Part shown: positions 12,395 through 25,250 of the stretch, piece by piece
Layout of the letters: each line of letters begins with the position of its first letter
Numbering within the stretch: the first letter of the stretch is position 1
Source of the DNA: Callipepla californica brunnescens
Lineage: Eukaryota; Chordata; Aves; Galliformes; Odontophoridae
Assembly: GCA_023055505.1 (NCBI GenBank)
Contig: JALIRH010000001.1
Span: forward strand, 8,682,467 to 8,746,466
Direction: 5' to 3'
Length of the DNA: 64,000 nucleotides
Translations under genes and position numbers: made by a program
The notes under the pieces: generated by a model
Database searches by the model: none
Told to the model about the DNA's origin: nothing
Seen by the model: only the letters and a program-made list of their open reading frames with translations

Positions 12395-12600
12395 TTCTTT
12401 ATGGTGACCAGTGATAGGACTTGAGGGAACAGCAGGAAGCTGCATTGGATTGGATATTAGGAAATGGCTCTTCTCAAAGAAGGATACTGGGCACAGGAAC
12501 AGGCTGCCCAGGGCAGTGGTCATGGCACTAAGTCTTCTGGAGTTCAAGGAGCATTTGAACAATGCTCTTAGACAGATGGTTTGATTTTGAGGCAGTTCTA
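12395..12600 (+). mobile_element. CR1 LINE 3' fragment, plus orientation
   Basis: Contains the CR1 blocks TTGGATTGGATATTAGGAAA, GCACAGGAACAGGCTGCCCA, GGGCAGTGG and TTCAAGGAGCATTTGAACAA, in order on the plus strand. Both ends are decayed. It lies 200 bases from a CR1 in the opposite orientation, so these are two separate insertions with their 5' ends facing each other. Confidence 0.8.
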
Positions 12601-15060
12601 TGAAAAGCTGAACTTTGTAATTTTTAAAAAATAACACTGAAATGTTGCTGACATACTTCATTCATAGTATATTTTATTTTAATTGTTGCATGTGTGTATG
12701 CATGTGTGTAAAAGAAGAAGGAAACTAAATATGAAACTTGAAACACCTCCTGTGATGCGTTTTATTGAAGTAGCAAGAAGTCTCGATTTAAGATTGCAAC
12801 TTTGCAAAGATGGCAGTGGAAAGATAACTGAAGGAGATCTTTAAAAGAAAATCGTTTGAAGGGGAAACTAATGTCCTAGAGGGAAGAGGTGATGAGACAC
12901 TGAGTGAAAAAGTTATAAGGACAGTCTAAAACTGAAAGCAAGATCATTATTCTTTCAATCTCCCTCAACTTTCCCGATTTTGACTGTGACCTCAGAGCAT
13001 GTCTACAACATACACAGTAAATAATAAACAGTGCAATAGGTCTTAAAGGCATCCTCTATTTCAGTAGAGCTCTTGACCTATGAACATCCTGGAAATAGTT
13101 TTTTGTCACTGTCATAAATAAATTGGGTCATTTGTTGCTGGAGAGGGACATTCCGTCAAGTTTTTTCAGGGCATAAAATAGGCTATGGTTCTTGGCAGTG
13201 GTTCAAAATGAATGAATGCATGCAATGAAAAGACATCAAAAACCCAAATGAATGGGACTGAAAAAAAAAAATCTCAACTATCTGACAGCTCATCTGAGCA
13301 GTTATTCAAAAATCACGGAGTCCAAGGTCTCCTACAGCTGATGTGATAGCCTTCTCAATGAATCACGTGAAAAAAATCAGAATCTTCTATAGAAGAAAGT
13401 AAACTCACCTAGATATTCTCTAATGGAAAGTTTTGATGAAATGAAAATTTTCTGACATGCACGTGTTCTGTGGGAGCACAGAAATTTCAGTGCATGTTCA
13501 CCTATTACTACAGCCAGTATTTGTATTCCTGACATGATTTCCAAAGAATTGAGGTATTCATTTAAGTAATCCTTTTTTATTATTTATTTCTTGTCTAGGA
13601 ATTTAACTAGCCACTCAGTTCCAGATATGAAAGTTAATGTTTGCTTGCTTGCTTGGTTTAGACATACTACTTTTCTACGTGAAGATCCTCTTCATTTATG
13701 CAGGTGAGACTGGCCTCTTCATCTAAACTGTATTTCCCAAAAGTTCAAAAATCACTTGTTATGCCTTACAATACAGCAAAAACACCAAAATCACATTGTT
13801 TGGCCATCCTTTTGAAAACCTAGTAGTAAGAGCATATGTCTCATGGAATTGATAATGCTGTTCAGAAACATCCCCTTGAAATTTCTCTTTAAAATTCATA
13901 GACTCACTAAAATTAGAAAATTTGCAGAGCAGTCCAGCTTCACCATGTACTTGCCAAATCTCCTTCAGCAGGTTAGTTCAGAATCAGGGATTCCAATTTT
14001 GTAAATGTACTTGTCAGCTGGAATGGAAGAGATATAAATATAACATGTTGAGAAGGAGGATGGGAGAAAGTTGCTGTTCCTTTCCTGCTCATCCCTGCAG
14101 TGGTGAGGACACAGCAGTTTTCTTTGTGCTGTGCTTTCTAGGACTAAATAAGTTTTGATATTTATAGTAACAGGGCAGACGGCAAATATGAAATTGCATT
14201 CATCACACAATTAGGAACATTTATGTACGGTGTAAACTGAGATAAGAATACCGCATTTGTGCACGAGCTGAGGATATTCAAGCTATTATATACCTACTAC
14301 TAGGACCAGTGAATGTAGACAATATACAGTGGCTAAATGAGGATCCCAAATCCCTGCCAAGCACATTCCTCCTAATCAAAATATTTATTGTTATTGGAAT
14401 TTACTAAACTTTAACTGTTTTTCCTGCAGTGTTCAATGCCAGGTGTCTGCTCAAATCTGACTCATTTCAATGTTCCTGCAAAATTCATCTGGTCATTTCT
14501 GAGAATGACTGAAGAAGGGAGAATATATATTGGCTATTCTGAAAATCTCTTACATCTCTTTCAGTTAGAAGTCTACATAGCTCAAATGCACATTTTCTTG
14601 ATAAGTGATGCACAAAATAGAATGAGAGAATGGAAATGAAGAGGAAAGAAGAAGCAGAGCTGGCAGAAATGCTCACTAAGCACTTTCAATTTATCAGAAG
14701 TATTGGTCAATCATGAAGGTTCCAGATGATGGAACACTTGCTGATGTGTTGCGTATCTACAAGGATGATCTGAAGAAGAATCTGGGCAGGTACAGAGCTG
14801 TCAGACTGGCCTCAGTATTTGGTAAATGTTTATGGTGCAAACTGCAATCATTCCACATGTGCAAGACAACCAGGAGAACAGGCTAGTCCAACTGAATTTG
14901 TACAATGTGAGAAAGCACATTCACATTTTCAAGGTCTACTGCATCTAAGAGAGAGGAAATGGAGCAAGGAGACTGACATAAGGGTGCTTTCCCTTTATCA
15001 AATCAAATGAGTGACGTAGAAAACAAGCAAACACAAGGAGATCTGTCCAGCTTTAGGAGA
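12601..15060. other. Unassigned non-coding DNA
   Basis: No recognisable gene or interspersed repeat. Frames at 13922-14158, 13965-14210 and 14436-14639 are short, partly overlap on opposite strands and carry no motif. Confidence 0.55.
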
Positions 15061-15420
15061 TATTGAGCCATACGATTCCTGTGATAACGGTACTAAGAGA
15101 CTGCATTAGCGCAGCCAGAAAATACAAGGAGATAATCAAATGACAGTGAAAATGGCAGGGTAGATAAATCTGGTCCAACAGGGAGTCTTTATTCAGAGAG
15201 GCTGGTGCTGCTCTGCTGTGACGCAGTTCGGCGGGCTGCAGCAGGGCCAGCATGTGGCTTGGTGAGAACAATAGCGATTGACTACAGATGGGCACTTCCT
15301 CTCCAAGAACACTCCTCGCAGCTTGCTGGCAGGCAAGGATATGCAGACATACGCTCAAATCTCCATGGCAACCCCTTACTTCGGTGTGACATCAAGCCCA
15401 GATCAAAACTCCATAGGCGT
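15061..15420 (-). other. GC/CpG-richer patch, possible degraded LTR on minus strand
   Basis: This stretch stands out from AT-rich neighbours by its GC and CpG content (GACGCAGTTCGGCGGGCTGC at 15220-15239). On the minus strand it has an AATAAA polyadenylation signal at 15188-15193, with GC-rich sequence upstream and AT-rich sequence downstream. That order resembles the promoter, R and U5 parts of an LTR. However, I could not find matched TG...CA ends with a target duplication. It might instead be the 3' end of a minus-strand non-coding transcript or a regulatory element. The 101-codon minus frame at 15053-15358 and the 87-codon plus frame at 15205-15468 overlap here. Neither resembles a known protein. 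Confidence 0.35.
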
Positions 15421-17135
15421 CAGATAGTACATGCTGTTTCTTTTCTTGAATTAATAATATTGATTTAAAAGGCAGGTTCCATTAACTGTTTCCTCTCTAC
15501 ACTGGGGATAATTACTGTCTGTGGTGCCTGTATTATTCCAGTGATTGAAAAACAGGAAGTGCAGTTTTGAGTTAAATAATTCATGCTGTGTTGCTGCTCA
15601 CTCTGTTCTTAGTAGCAGAGTTATTGCCAGCTGGGCACGGTAATTTCAGCACAGAGGTGATAGGATTATGAAATGTCTAATTACCCTCTCATGTGATAGG
15701 ATTACTTTTCTGAAAATGCTTTAATTCTTCCTAGCAGTGGCAAACAATCCAGATGAGTGACCAAACAAAGAAGCCTTCATGAATACTGCTGAGATTTTCT
15801 TTCTTAAAGCAAAGAAAATTGCAGTCTAGTCTCCATTCTCCTTTACTCCCATGAAAAAAAAAAACAAAAACAAAAAAAAAAAAAAAAAACAAAAAACAGG
15901 CAGACAAGCTGTCTTTTGAAAATAAACATCCAATCACCAGACTCTAGTGGTGAGGGAGTTCCTCCTCCTACTCTTTCGTAGCACCCCTTCTGTCAGTTAC
16001 AAAATGTTAGCAGTCAATGCGGGTTTCTTAGTTAATATTTCTAAGCTACAATGCTGATAGATGAGATACAGCGTCTCTGGTTAGGTTTGCTTGCAACACT
16101 AGAGGAAAATGGAACAGAAATCCTCTGGTTTCTGATATGTGCAAAATGCCTCAGGGAGGAAAGCCTGAATAAACCAGGACATTGTCACTTCTTAGTGAGG
16201 GGTGGGAAGCAGTTATCTTTTATTAACCAGACAGAAATATTTTTAGCATCTGAACAAGTTTTGTCATTCAGAAAGGGAAATTAACTGCTTTGAGAATATA
16301 TTCAGAGGCTCAGTACATGATAGCATTCAAGAATGTCAAAGTAACACACATCTGTCTGGACAGTGGGTCACCTACTGCTTGAGTAAATACTCCTACTCAG
16401 TGGGAGAGGTGTTGATTAGCTTATTTATTTGGAAATCATGAAGTAGAACATATTTCTGGGAAGAGCTAGAGTCTTATCTAAATCCAAACTTCCACTGGGA
16501 GAAGACATAACAGAATGAACGTCCATGACATACTAGAAGGCACATACAGAACTCAGGTTCTCACAGGATTAAGCAGATAAAGAAGGCAAGAACAGATGTG
16601 CTGCTTCAAACCAACATTTCATCTAACCTACTACCCTGCTTTCAAGAACATCCAGAAGCTTAAGTCAGCAGAACAGAAGAAGAGGGCATGGACAGGCAAC
16701 CAACTGTAAAAACAGGGAGACAGCAGCATTTTCTCCGTTTTTTCCCAAACAGATCTGCCTCCTGTCTGCTAATGGGAAGCTGTCAAGCTTGAAAAACTTT
16801 GTCTATTTAATAACTGATAATGCATATATATGTATACATATATTTTAAGGGTATTTATTTTTTTTTTACAATTCCATATTGTTTTTATTCAAAACATCCT
16901 TTGTCAATAAGTATGCTAGATCTAATATTTATTGTAAGTAAAGTCAATTTATTTTGCTTTGCTTTTAAAGTGGTGCATTCTATATTCATACAGGAGTCTG
17001 TATTTTCTAAAAAGAGAAAGTGAGGAACCAATCTCTACAAATTCATTCCATATCATTAAGGAGTAGAGTTTCCATTCATAGATGGTGTGGGAAAAGGAAG
17101 TCTGAATTTCTGCAAAAGTTTTGGTGGGTTACAAA
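15421..17135. other. Unassigned non-coding DNA
   Basis: No gene recognised. It contains the A-rich tract at 15856-15898. The segment at 16595-16720 has a faint likeness to old CR1/L3-type tails (CATCTAACCTACTACCCTGC), too weak to call. Confidence 0.5.
15856..15898. repeat. A-rich simple repeat
   Basis: A runs broken by single C residues, on the plus strand. Confidence 0.9.
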
Positions 17136-17300
17136 AGTCATAGAATCAGAATTATAGAATTGTTTGGATTGGAAGAGAACTTTAATATCATCTAGTTCCA
17201 AACCCCTGCTATAGGCAGGGACACATCCCACTAGACCAGGTTGCTCAAAGCTCCATCCAGCATGGTTTTGAATGTCTCCGGGGGGGGGCATCCCCATATA
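17136..17300 (-). mobile_element. CR1 LINE 3' end, short
   Basis: Inverted CR1 3' tail (TCATAGAATCAGAATTATAG) followed by TTTGGATTGGAAGAGAACTT, CATCTAGTTCCAAACCCC, CAGGGACACATCCCACTAGA and CCAGGTTGCTCAAAGCTCCA in order. It stops after about 165 bases at a G9 run (17280-17288). This is a strongly 5'-truncated copy. Confidence 0.92.
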
Positions 17301-18754
17301 GGAGAGTTTTACATAGGTACAACTAGTTCTGTTCAATAAAGTACTTTGAGTCTTCTGATATATATTGTCCAATAGGGATAGAGAGAGTAGTTCCTTTGTC
17401 ATAGATGATAGCAAACTGCCTTCAACATGGAGTTAGTAATGGTGGCCATCACTTGTGGTAAGTTCTTTCAGATATCCTCTAACTATGTGGTAGTAATAAA
17501 ACAAGTTAAGGATCTTACTAAGAGCTTGTAAGAACAAAATCATACATACAGGATACAAGTAAAAAGGATTCTGCATTGAGATTAAAAAATAAGAAATCAT
17601 AAATTATACATTTCTATTGTTTTTCCCTGTAACAGCATAGCAAATCTAGATAACCATAACTAATAAGCTCATGACCAAATTACTTCAAGCAAACAGAATT
17701 AACCTACAAAGTCACTGAGAAGTAATAGGTCTGTTTACTTGTCAGACAAGGAATAAAACTTGTGCATTCTTAACTATGGAAAGCCAGAACTACTTTAAGA
17801 ATATGAATGTGCTGAGACACTGGGTGCCATGTCTATATCAAAGGAATTTCAGATAAATGTAATGTGATACATCAGTCTGTATTTCATTATTGGTATGAAC
17901 TGTGCACACTTGTAACATGGCATGTAACTAACAATGGTATTTGCCCCCAGCTACATGTAGCATTAGATACTGTTCTGAGGTGTTTGGCATTTGGCTATTT
18001 GATGTTTGGCTATTACATGTTGGCAGCTGTTAGTCATGGCCATCTTTCAAATTCAGGATTTGGGTCTGGGCACTGTGAGGGGCTGTTTTCTGCATAACTC
18101 AGAGCAATTGACATTTCTAAAAATGGATTGTTGAAATGTGCTAGTCATAACATTCTGTTCTCTTCTCCCCAATATCATGAAGCACATGCTTAGTTCAGCC
18201 ACTTAGTCTTAATATATTTTACTGTGAAGATCTCAGTCTTTCCCCCAGCTGTCTGTCAGCAGTACTAATTCTGTTTACATGGCTTTGGAATGAAAAATCA
18301 GAATCATCATATCTGATCTCAAAGAAAAGTGAAGGATACCAAGTATATTTTTCTCCCTTACATACATAAACATATATACACACACATATATATTACATAA
18401 GTAATGTATATAGAATAGCACATAATATATATACATATGTATATATGAAGATATGTGTGTGTAAAAATGGATGAGAATTTTTCTGTCTTTTAACAGCACT
18501 AGAGTTTTGATTTTATCCCACCCTTCTTTGTCTACTATCACCATGCTATATTCATAAACTATCATGGACTAAACCCTGTCTTACTGTAATGAGCAACATG
18601 CAAAACATGAGTCAGAAATGTGGAGTATAGAGATATTAATATATACATAAAGATAAATGTAGATTAGAAGAAAAAGAAAAGAACTAGAAAATTATTAATT
18701 AATTTTAAAGACAGTTTAAATATCAGCATACCTTCTGACAACCAGAAATATGAG
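17301..18754. other. Unassigned AT-rich non-coding DNA
   Basis: No gene recognised. It includes a complex TA/CA-rich repeat at 18361-18462. A short imperfect duplication of TTTGGCTATT occurs at about 17990-18016. Confidence 0.55.
18361..18462. repeat. TA/CA-rich imperfect simple repeat
   Basis: Alternating CATATA, ACACAC and TATATG units, strongly purine-pyrimidine alternating. The 96-codon minus frame across it is low complexity and not a gene. Confidence 0.85.
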
Positions 18755-19480
18755 AGAATCACAGACAGAACCATAGGGTCATAGACTAGAACCATAGAAT
18801 ATCCTGAATTAGAAGAGACTTAAAAAGGTCACTGACAACAACTCCTGTCCCCACACAGGATAACTCAAAATTAAACAAGTTGTCCAAATGCTTCTTGAAT
18901 TCTGACAGGCTCAGGGTCATGACCACCACCATGGGGAGCCTGTTCCAGTGCCTGTCCACCTTCTGGTGAAGAAGAACGTTCTCCTGAAACACAACCTGAA
19001 CCTCCCCCTTTGCAGCTCCATGCCATTCCTTCAGGTTGTATCACCAGTCACCAGAGAACAGAGTTCAGTGCTGCCCTTCTATCATCCTCATGAGGAGCTT
19101 TAGTCCACCATGAGGCCTTCTCTCAGCCTCTCCTTCTGGGCTGAACAAAGGGACCTCACCTGCTTCTTGTATGTCTTGGCCTCTGGACCTTTCACCATCT
19201 TTGTAACCCTCCTTTGGATGCTCTTTAGTAGTTTTATGTCCTTATATTGTGGCTCCTATACCTACACAGACTGTTCAAGGTGAGGCTACACTAGTGCAGA
19301 GAAGAGCAGGGCAACTACTTCTCTTACCCAGTTGGCAGTGCTGGACCTGATGTACCCCAGGGCACACTGCTGACTCATGGTCACCTTGTCATCAACCAGA
19401 ACCTACGGATCCCCTTCCACAAAGGTGCTCTCTACCTTCTCATCCCTTGGTCTGTACATATATCCTGTTGATTGCTCAGC
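18755..19480 (-). mobile_element. CR1 LINE 3' region, about 0.7 kb
   Basis: Starts with decayed inverted tail repeats (GAATCACAGACAGAACCATA, CATAGAATATCCTGAATTAG). It then reads the standard minus-strand CR1 text in order: AAGTTGTCCAAATGCTTCTT, GAGCCTGTTCCAGTGCCTG, TCCTGAAACACAACCTGAAC, TCTCAGCCTCTCCTTCTGGG, AGGTGAGGCTACACTAGTGC, AGGGCACACTGCTGACTCAT, CATCAACCAGAACCTACGGA and GGTCTGTACATATATCCTGT. It is 5'-truncated. This is one of the longest CR1 copies in the window, but it lies wholly within the 3' region and carries no reverse-transcriptase coding sequence. Confidence 0.93.
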
Positions 19481-22400
19481 CTTCTAAGAGACCTTAGCCC
19501 TTCCACGCGAGCAACCTATCCTAATGGCGGCAATACAAGAGGAGTGAAGTTGCTCTTTTGAAAATATACACATGGGGAAGAATACTTATAGGAGGAATAT
19601 ACAGGAAATGCTAAGGTGAGAGTTGAAAGCTCAATAGTGATTTTGTTGTGAAATTTTCATCTTTAGAAGTGCAGTGCAGAGGTGGTGCAATAGCCATCCT
19701 AAGCTACATCTAACCTTGAAAACCAGGGAAACAGTTAACCTCTTGTCTCACAAAGTGTAGCTCAACTTTGAATTAGACTGTACAGTCAGTCATCAGATAG
19801 CAGTGTTATAGCCAAAATATTTCTATGCATATGAGAAGGATAGTCTGTGGGGAGAATCAAAATCTTTTCTCAGACCATATTATATATGGACACCAAGCTA
19901 CATTGTCTTCATTCATGTGGAGCTTCTCTTGTAAGATTTTTACAGCCCTTTTAATTTTAAGCAATTAGCTTATGAAATATTTATATAATGTTGATAAATA
20001 GAATATTAAAACAATATTACCATAATAATATTATAATTTCCTAAAGTTAAGTGATCTCCAGTAGATCAAAGAGGTGGATAAACTTTCATAAAATTGCATG
20101 AAAAAAAATACATGGAAGTAATACCCCAAAACAAAAGTTATTTAATATCTTTTCAAAGTTAGACTGCTTCACAAAGCTTTCCTCTCAGATGTTTCGAGAA
20201 TCATATAAAAATATATTTCTATTCTTAGCAGCAATGTAGAATACACCAACATTTAGAAGAAAGTCTCTTCTCTACATTTTCTTTTCAATCTGCATTTTGA
20301 CATTGGTTTCAAAAGCCTTTTACCATTGTTTTATTTTGGACATTTATTTGTTAGACTATCATATTTTCATTATAGATTAATTTTGAGCACATTTGAAAAA
20401 GGATTTGAAGTCTCAAAGATAATGAAATTCCTGCAAATTTCATGAAGAGTGTTGGCTGATTAGAAGTGAGTATTAGGAAGGAAAAGACAGGCAGAGTTCA
20501 TCTGTTATACATCTTGTTTTGGCAGCAGAATACATGTACCAATTGGCCAGTCAGCCAAGCACACTGACTGGCAAAAAAAAATGTGCACAGCTTTGGGTAG
20601 TCACAGCTAATGACTAATTTCATCTGTTCTGTAGTTCATGGAAAAGCCTACTCTTATAGTTCTATCTGCAGAAGTGTTGCAATACAAAGCTTCAGCAAAA
20701 TTATCAGTAAAAATCGTTTAAAATAGATGTTATTCTCTACTGCCTGGCTGATACATCTTCACATTACAGATACACATCTAAATATGAGAGAGGGCCATTT
20801 TACATAGAATGACATCTTACTAAATGCGGTGCTGACTGGCCACGGAGTTATATTCAAAATACAACTATGCTGTCATTAAATGAAAACTAAGGCTCAATTC
20901 AATAGGAAATACAAGCAATAATCATCCTCTGCCTTTACTTGGTGTGTTAGGAATATTGGAGTGCTGGTGAAGTACAAAAGGAAAAATCTGAGGGTGCAGT
21001 TGCCTGGTGTTGGAAGTTGATCTGAAATCTTCACACCACTCTTCATCATATTGCTTCCTCTTTTTCTGCACTCCTCCCCCAACTGTACCACCAAGCAATC
21101 AGACATCAGAGTCTTTTCCACTAAAATCAATTCTCTTTCCTGTGTGGAGGGCTTTTAATGGTATGAAGTCTGTGATTTGGATGAGAACCATAACAATATG
21201 TGAGAGTTTTCAACAGGAAGAAAAAGGGGAGGTGATCCAGATTTCGCTAGTGAAACCATGTCTCTAATATACTTCATCAAACCACAGTTTGTGGTATTTG
21301 CTGTGAGTGCTTTGCTAAAGATAATTTGCCCTGAGCACTTTGCTAAAAAGACACATTGGAAAGGTAGAACTCTAAAAGAGGTGCTAAGAGAATTTATTTA
21401 TCCTAATTTATGATCAGATTAGAATCTGCACCTTATTCCCTGTGCAATAGGTATCCTAAAGGGACATTCAGTAAGACAGAGCATTTTATTAGTATATGAG
21501 AAAGAGAATAATGCAGGAAGAGTAATTCTTTCCTGGACAGAAAAATACAGGATGAAACACATGTTTACTAGTATTTCCATTGCAGCAGACCGGTGCAGTG
21601 AATTAATCTTTGGAGTTATTTTTGTTAGAAATCATAATCTGGCCCAAATACTTATTTGAAATTTGATAGAAAATGTGAGGCTTCATCTACAATGTATATA
21701 TACATAAAAAATTTAGTATTAGTATATTATTTGTATTTATATTATTTATATTTATTCTAAGAGTGCAATAATAAATCATGGTGCTATAAATACACTGACT
21801 TGCAAACCCTGACTTTTTAAAAGCACAGTTCTATTCTGAGCTGGAACAATATGTTGTCCTTGGAAGCCTATTTTAAAGCTTTTCTTTCAGTACAGGTTTT
21901 CTTTGCACAATGTTTTGTTGCCAGAATGCAGTGCTCATATTGACAGTGGCAGCAAGAGCAGAGAAGGCTTTTTGTGAAGAAGGGTTTTTGTTTGTTTGTT
22001 TATTTGTTTGTACATATAAACAGCACTCAATGTCTGCAATTTCCTTTGAAGGACAGCAAGAAGTCTTCAGCTCCTAACACAAAGTGCTAGAAAATTGTTG
22101 TGCTTATACTACGTGCCTGTCTGCCCACTTATCTGTTACTCATTTTTCCTGTCTTTAATCAGACTGTTGTTACTAACAGTTTTCCCTGCTGGAGGGGAAA
22201 AGAAAAAAAAATGATAAGATCTGCAGTGATTTATTAGCTCTTCAGCTCTTCTTTCCTTTAATTTCATATTACATGCCATTCCCCAAATAATGTAAGAAAA
22301 AAAGAAAAAAAAAGTACCTTTTAATAGTAAATCCCTTCTTATGTACTGTATTTGTGGAGAGTGGCAAGGACTTGTACATCATAGAGGTTCCATGTGCATG

Positions 22401-23050
22401 CAGTCAACATGCTTCCATCTGGAAACACCCTGTAAGCCCCTTGGAAATGCCACCTGCATGTTAATGGGGCAGGCAGTCTCTGGAGGTTACCTCTCTGGCT
22501 AGGATTTCTTAACAAGAAGGGGGAGGGAAGGAAGGGATCTGAATTGTAAACGCAGAACAGGAAGCCCCTGAAGTGACAAAGAGCTGATTTATTCATTGTG
22601 AAAATTCTAATTGTTCTTGAAGTTAGTTGAACCATTTGTAGTAAACTCAGCTCAACATTGCTGTTTTCCCTTTCTCTCTTCTCCTCCTTAGAACTAAAGG
22701 AGAAAGACATCTCTGAAAATGCTCCTATCAGTCCTATCGCAGCTACCCTTGCATGCTGAGAACCAAATACTCACTAAAAACAAAATGTTCCTGATTATTC
22801 ACAGGTATATATTTTAATCTCAATTCTTGTACTTCAGCGTTTCTCATTAAAGATCACAGCAATTGCTACTCTAGATCATACCAACGTAAGACAATGTCCT
22901 GGTTTTCACAGTGGGTAGTTGGCAGTAAGTGCTTCAGATACAGCAGCAAGAAACAAAGTGCTGAACAATTACAGACTAAACTGTCCATGAAGAAAACTTT
23001 TTCCTATTCTTGGTGAGCTAGTGGCTTGTCAGTGACTAGCTACAGAGAGA
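19481..23050. other. Unassigned non-coding DNA
   Basis: No recognisable gene or mobile element. A GTTT-rich simple repeat lies at about 21986-22011. The 123-codon minus frame at 22339-22710 lies in a GC-richer stretch and is the largest frame here outside repeats. It has no motif I recognise, and conservation is the only way to judge it. Confidence 0.5.
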
Positions 23051-23122
23051 TCACAGAATCACAGAATTGTAGGAGTTGGAAGAGACCCCTAGAGATCATC
23101 AGGTCCAACCAAGATGTGCATT
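23051..23122 (-). mobile_element. CR1 LINE 3' terminus, about 70 bp
   Basis: ATCACAGAATCACAGAATTG, then GGAGTTGGAAGAGACCCCTA and GATCATCAGGTCCAACC: the last 70 bases of a CR1 in inverted orientation. It is close to typical galliform CR1 tails, so it is probably one of the younger copies here. It is extremely 5'-truncated. Confidence 0.9.
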
Positions 23123-23889
23123 CTACTCCAGGCAGAAAAGTACATTTACACATCATTATTCAGGTTAACCTGCAGTTCCAGATTTAATGTGACTGAAGTC
23201 TTGGTCACAGTTACATCAGACAACAGATAATTCTGTATGCATCCAGCATGTGAGAAAAATTACAATTTAAATGTGTTTTTATTTGTCTGCTATGCTCTAC
23301 GTAAGTAGAGCAGCTTATTAGGGACTTCCACTTGACATCAACTTTGTCTGTCATTAGTATATACACATATTGAAACAATGTTTCTCCATCTAACTATTCT
23401 AAGACTCTTAGTCCCACATTTCTGTTTCGTTTTTGTTTGTTTGTTTTTTGAATCATTTCTGTCATCCAGCTCTAAATTCCTTCTGGTTTTACTCCAACCT
23501 TTGAGACAGGAAGATTAGAACTCATTGATTCGTGTAATGGCATTACACACCCTAACATGTTGTTTCCTTTCTGACCACCAATGTACAATGGCACAATGTG
23601 CAAAGGTCAATTAATCTGACACCACTGCTTATCCTTCCAATCAATATTGCTTCATTGTTTCATTGTTCTCCCACATCTGCCTGTCTGTTGTTACATTTGG
23701 TTTGCAAGGTCTTTCAGGCAAGGGAGATCTCACATTCTCTGTGCAACTCATGAGCACAGTAGATGCCTAATCAGCATCTACAAGCTTTGCAATACAAAGA
23801 GTTAATACAGCCATAGCAAATAATGAGTTCGCATTGCTTCCCTAGTTTATGTATACATATATAAAATATGTGTACGCACACAGGTTTAG
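23123..23889. other. Unassigned non-coding DNA
   Basis: No gene or repeat recognised, apart from a short GTTT-rich run at about 23427-23447. Confidence 0.55.
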
Positions 23890-24280
23890 ATCACTCCAAT
23901 TATAGCACCCCCTATCATTTTCCATGGAAACTACAATGTGTATAAAGAGCACAATAATATTGTTTGATAAAGCAAATTCTCAGCTACTAGCTAAACATTA
24001 TTTTTTAACACAGACACCACCATTAGCTGAGCATTTTGGCCAGCAATGAATAAGAACCTGCATGCTGTACCCATAAAATCAGCAACAGTGGAGTTGACCC
24101 ACTATTTCACAGCTGCTATGATGGCATAGCTGCTTGGAAAATGTTCATACAATCTATCTTTCATTGTCATCTGTCATGTGGCAACTAAATGTAGCAGAAT
24201 ATTGGTGGGAAGGTTTAGCCTCTGCTGTCATCCCACTAACATCTACCTATGAAATCATGGGCCAATATCATAAAGTAAAT
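23890..24280 (-). mobile_element. Mariner transposon copy C, internally deleted
   Basis: Third copy of the mariner family. The left end carries a decayed 3' terminal repeat (CACTCCAATTATAGC near 23892-23906). On the minus strand the C-terminal coding region follows (about 23910-24140), with a decayed version of the block seen in copies A and B (AENLLYQ-like). The sequence then passes directly into the 5' leader (GTCATCTGTCATGTGGCAAC, about 24167-24186, to CATGGGCCAATATCATAAAG). All of the N-terminal helix-turn-helix and the catalytic core are deleted, a breakpoint different from copies A, B and D. The 5' terminal repeat itself is missing or unrecognisable at about 24280, where TG/TA microsatellite sequence begins. 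Confidence 0.75.
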
Positions 24281-24593
24281 CTGTGTGTGTACATATATAT
24301 TTTAGATATACTCTTAGCAACTCCTCAACAGAAGGGTCCTCTGAAAGACCAGGCAAGATAAATAGCTGTTTAATGTCCTCCATCTCCAAGGCAGATATAC
24401 CAAAAGCCCACCAATACTGTTTTGGGTCATTAAGTACCCAAGTAACCTGTCATGAGATAACCTATAGAAAGGATGCACAGACACTGTGTCAGTTACAAAG
24501 AGCTGCTTTTGCCATTCATTTCCAGTTAGAGTTAGGCTCACTTCAGCCTCCCGTACAATAACTCCTGGGATCTCCCTGTTACTCCAGAAATAT

Positions 24594-24618
24594 TATATAT
24601 ATATATATGTGTGTGTGT
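24594..24618. repeat. (TA)n(TG)n microsatellite
   Basis: TA units passing into TG units. Confidence 0.9.
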
Positions 24619-25198
24619 TTCACATTTATTCCCTGATTTTATATATATAATTTCCCCCAGAGTGCCTCCAGTTAACTTAGAACCAAGTAATTTGTACAAA
24701 TCAAATTATTTACAGGAATATGTATTGGACAGCATTTATTGAATTTCATGTGTCAACAAGCTGTATATCCAACTCATTAGATTCCCTGAATTTATTGTAT
24801 GCAAAGACAAAGGTCTTCTGTCTTGAAGTCTTAAATCTTCTGTTTCTATTGTGTTTTCTTTTTTGTTTTTGTTTCTGATTTTCTGAAAATAGTTAAGAGA
24901 TAAGAGGATATAAATGGAGAAATCTTAATGAAATGAAATCTTAGAATGCTCTTTTCCTAAAAGCTTGCTATTAGAAGCAAGTTACTAGATGAAGATTATT
25001 AATAGTCTGATCCATCAGAATGTTTCTTATGTTCTTAGGCCTGTCAGGGTTTTCCTGAATTGATTAATGATGGTAACTCGTACATATAGACCTTGCCACC
25101 TCATCATTCCTTCCTGTTACACCAAAATGTTTACTCTATGTAAAAGAAATTACAGAAATTAAAGATTAGACAACTCAAGTTCTTTCTTTCTTTTCCCA

Positions 25199-25250
25199 TT
25201 TCTTGATTAAATTTGAACTTCCTATTTCTTGATGAGATTTGAACTTCTTT
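25199..25250. repeat. 26-bp tandem duplication
   Basis: TTTCTTGATTAAATTTGAAC at 25199 is repeated 26 bases on as TTTCTTGATGAGATTTGAAC. Two of the first 23 aligned bases differ. Confidence 0.85.

Noticed and set aside
16595..16720. Possible ancient CR1/L3-type repeat
   Set aside because: Only one short segment resembles such tails. The order and length of the match are too poor to call.
18275..18565. 96-codon minus-strand frame rich in tyrosine and isoleucine
   Set aside because: It is the translation of a TA/CA simple repeat.
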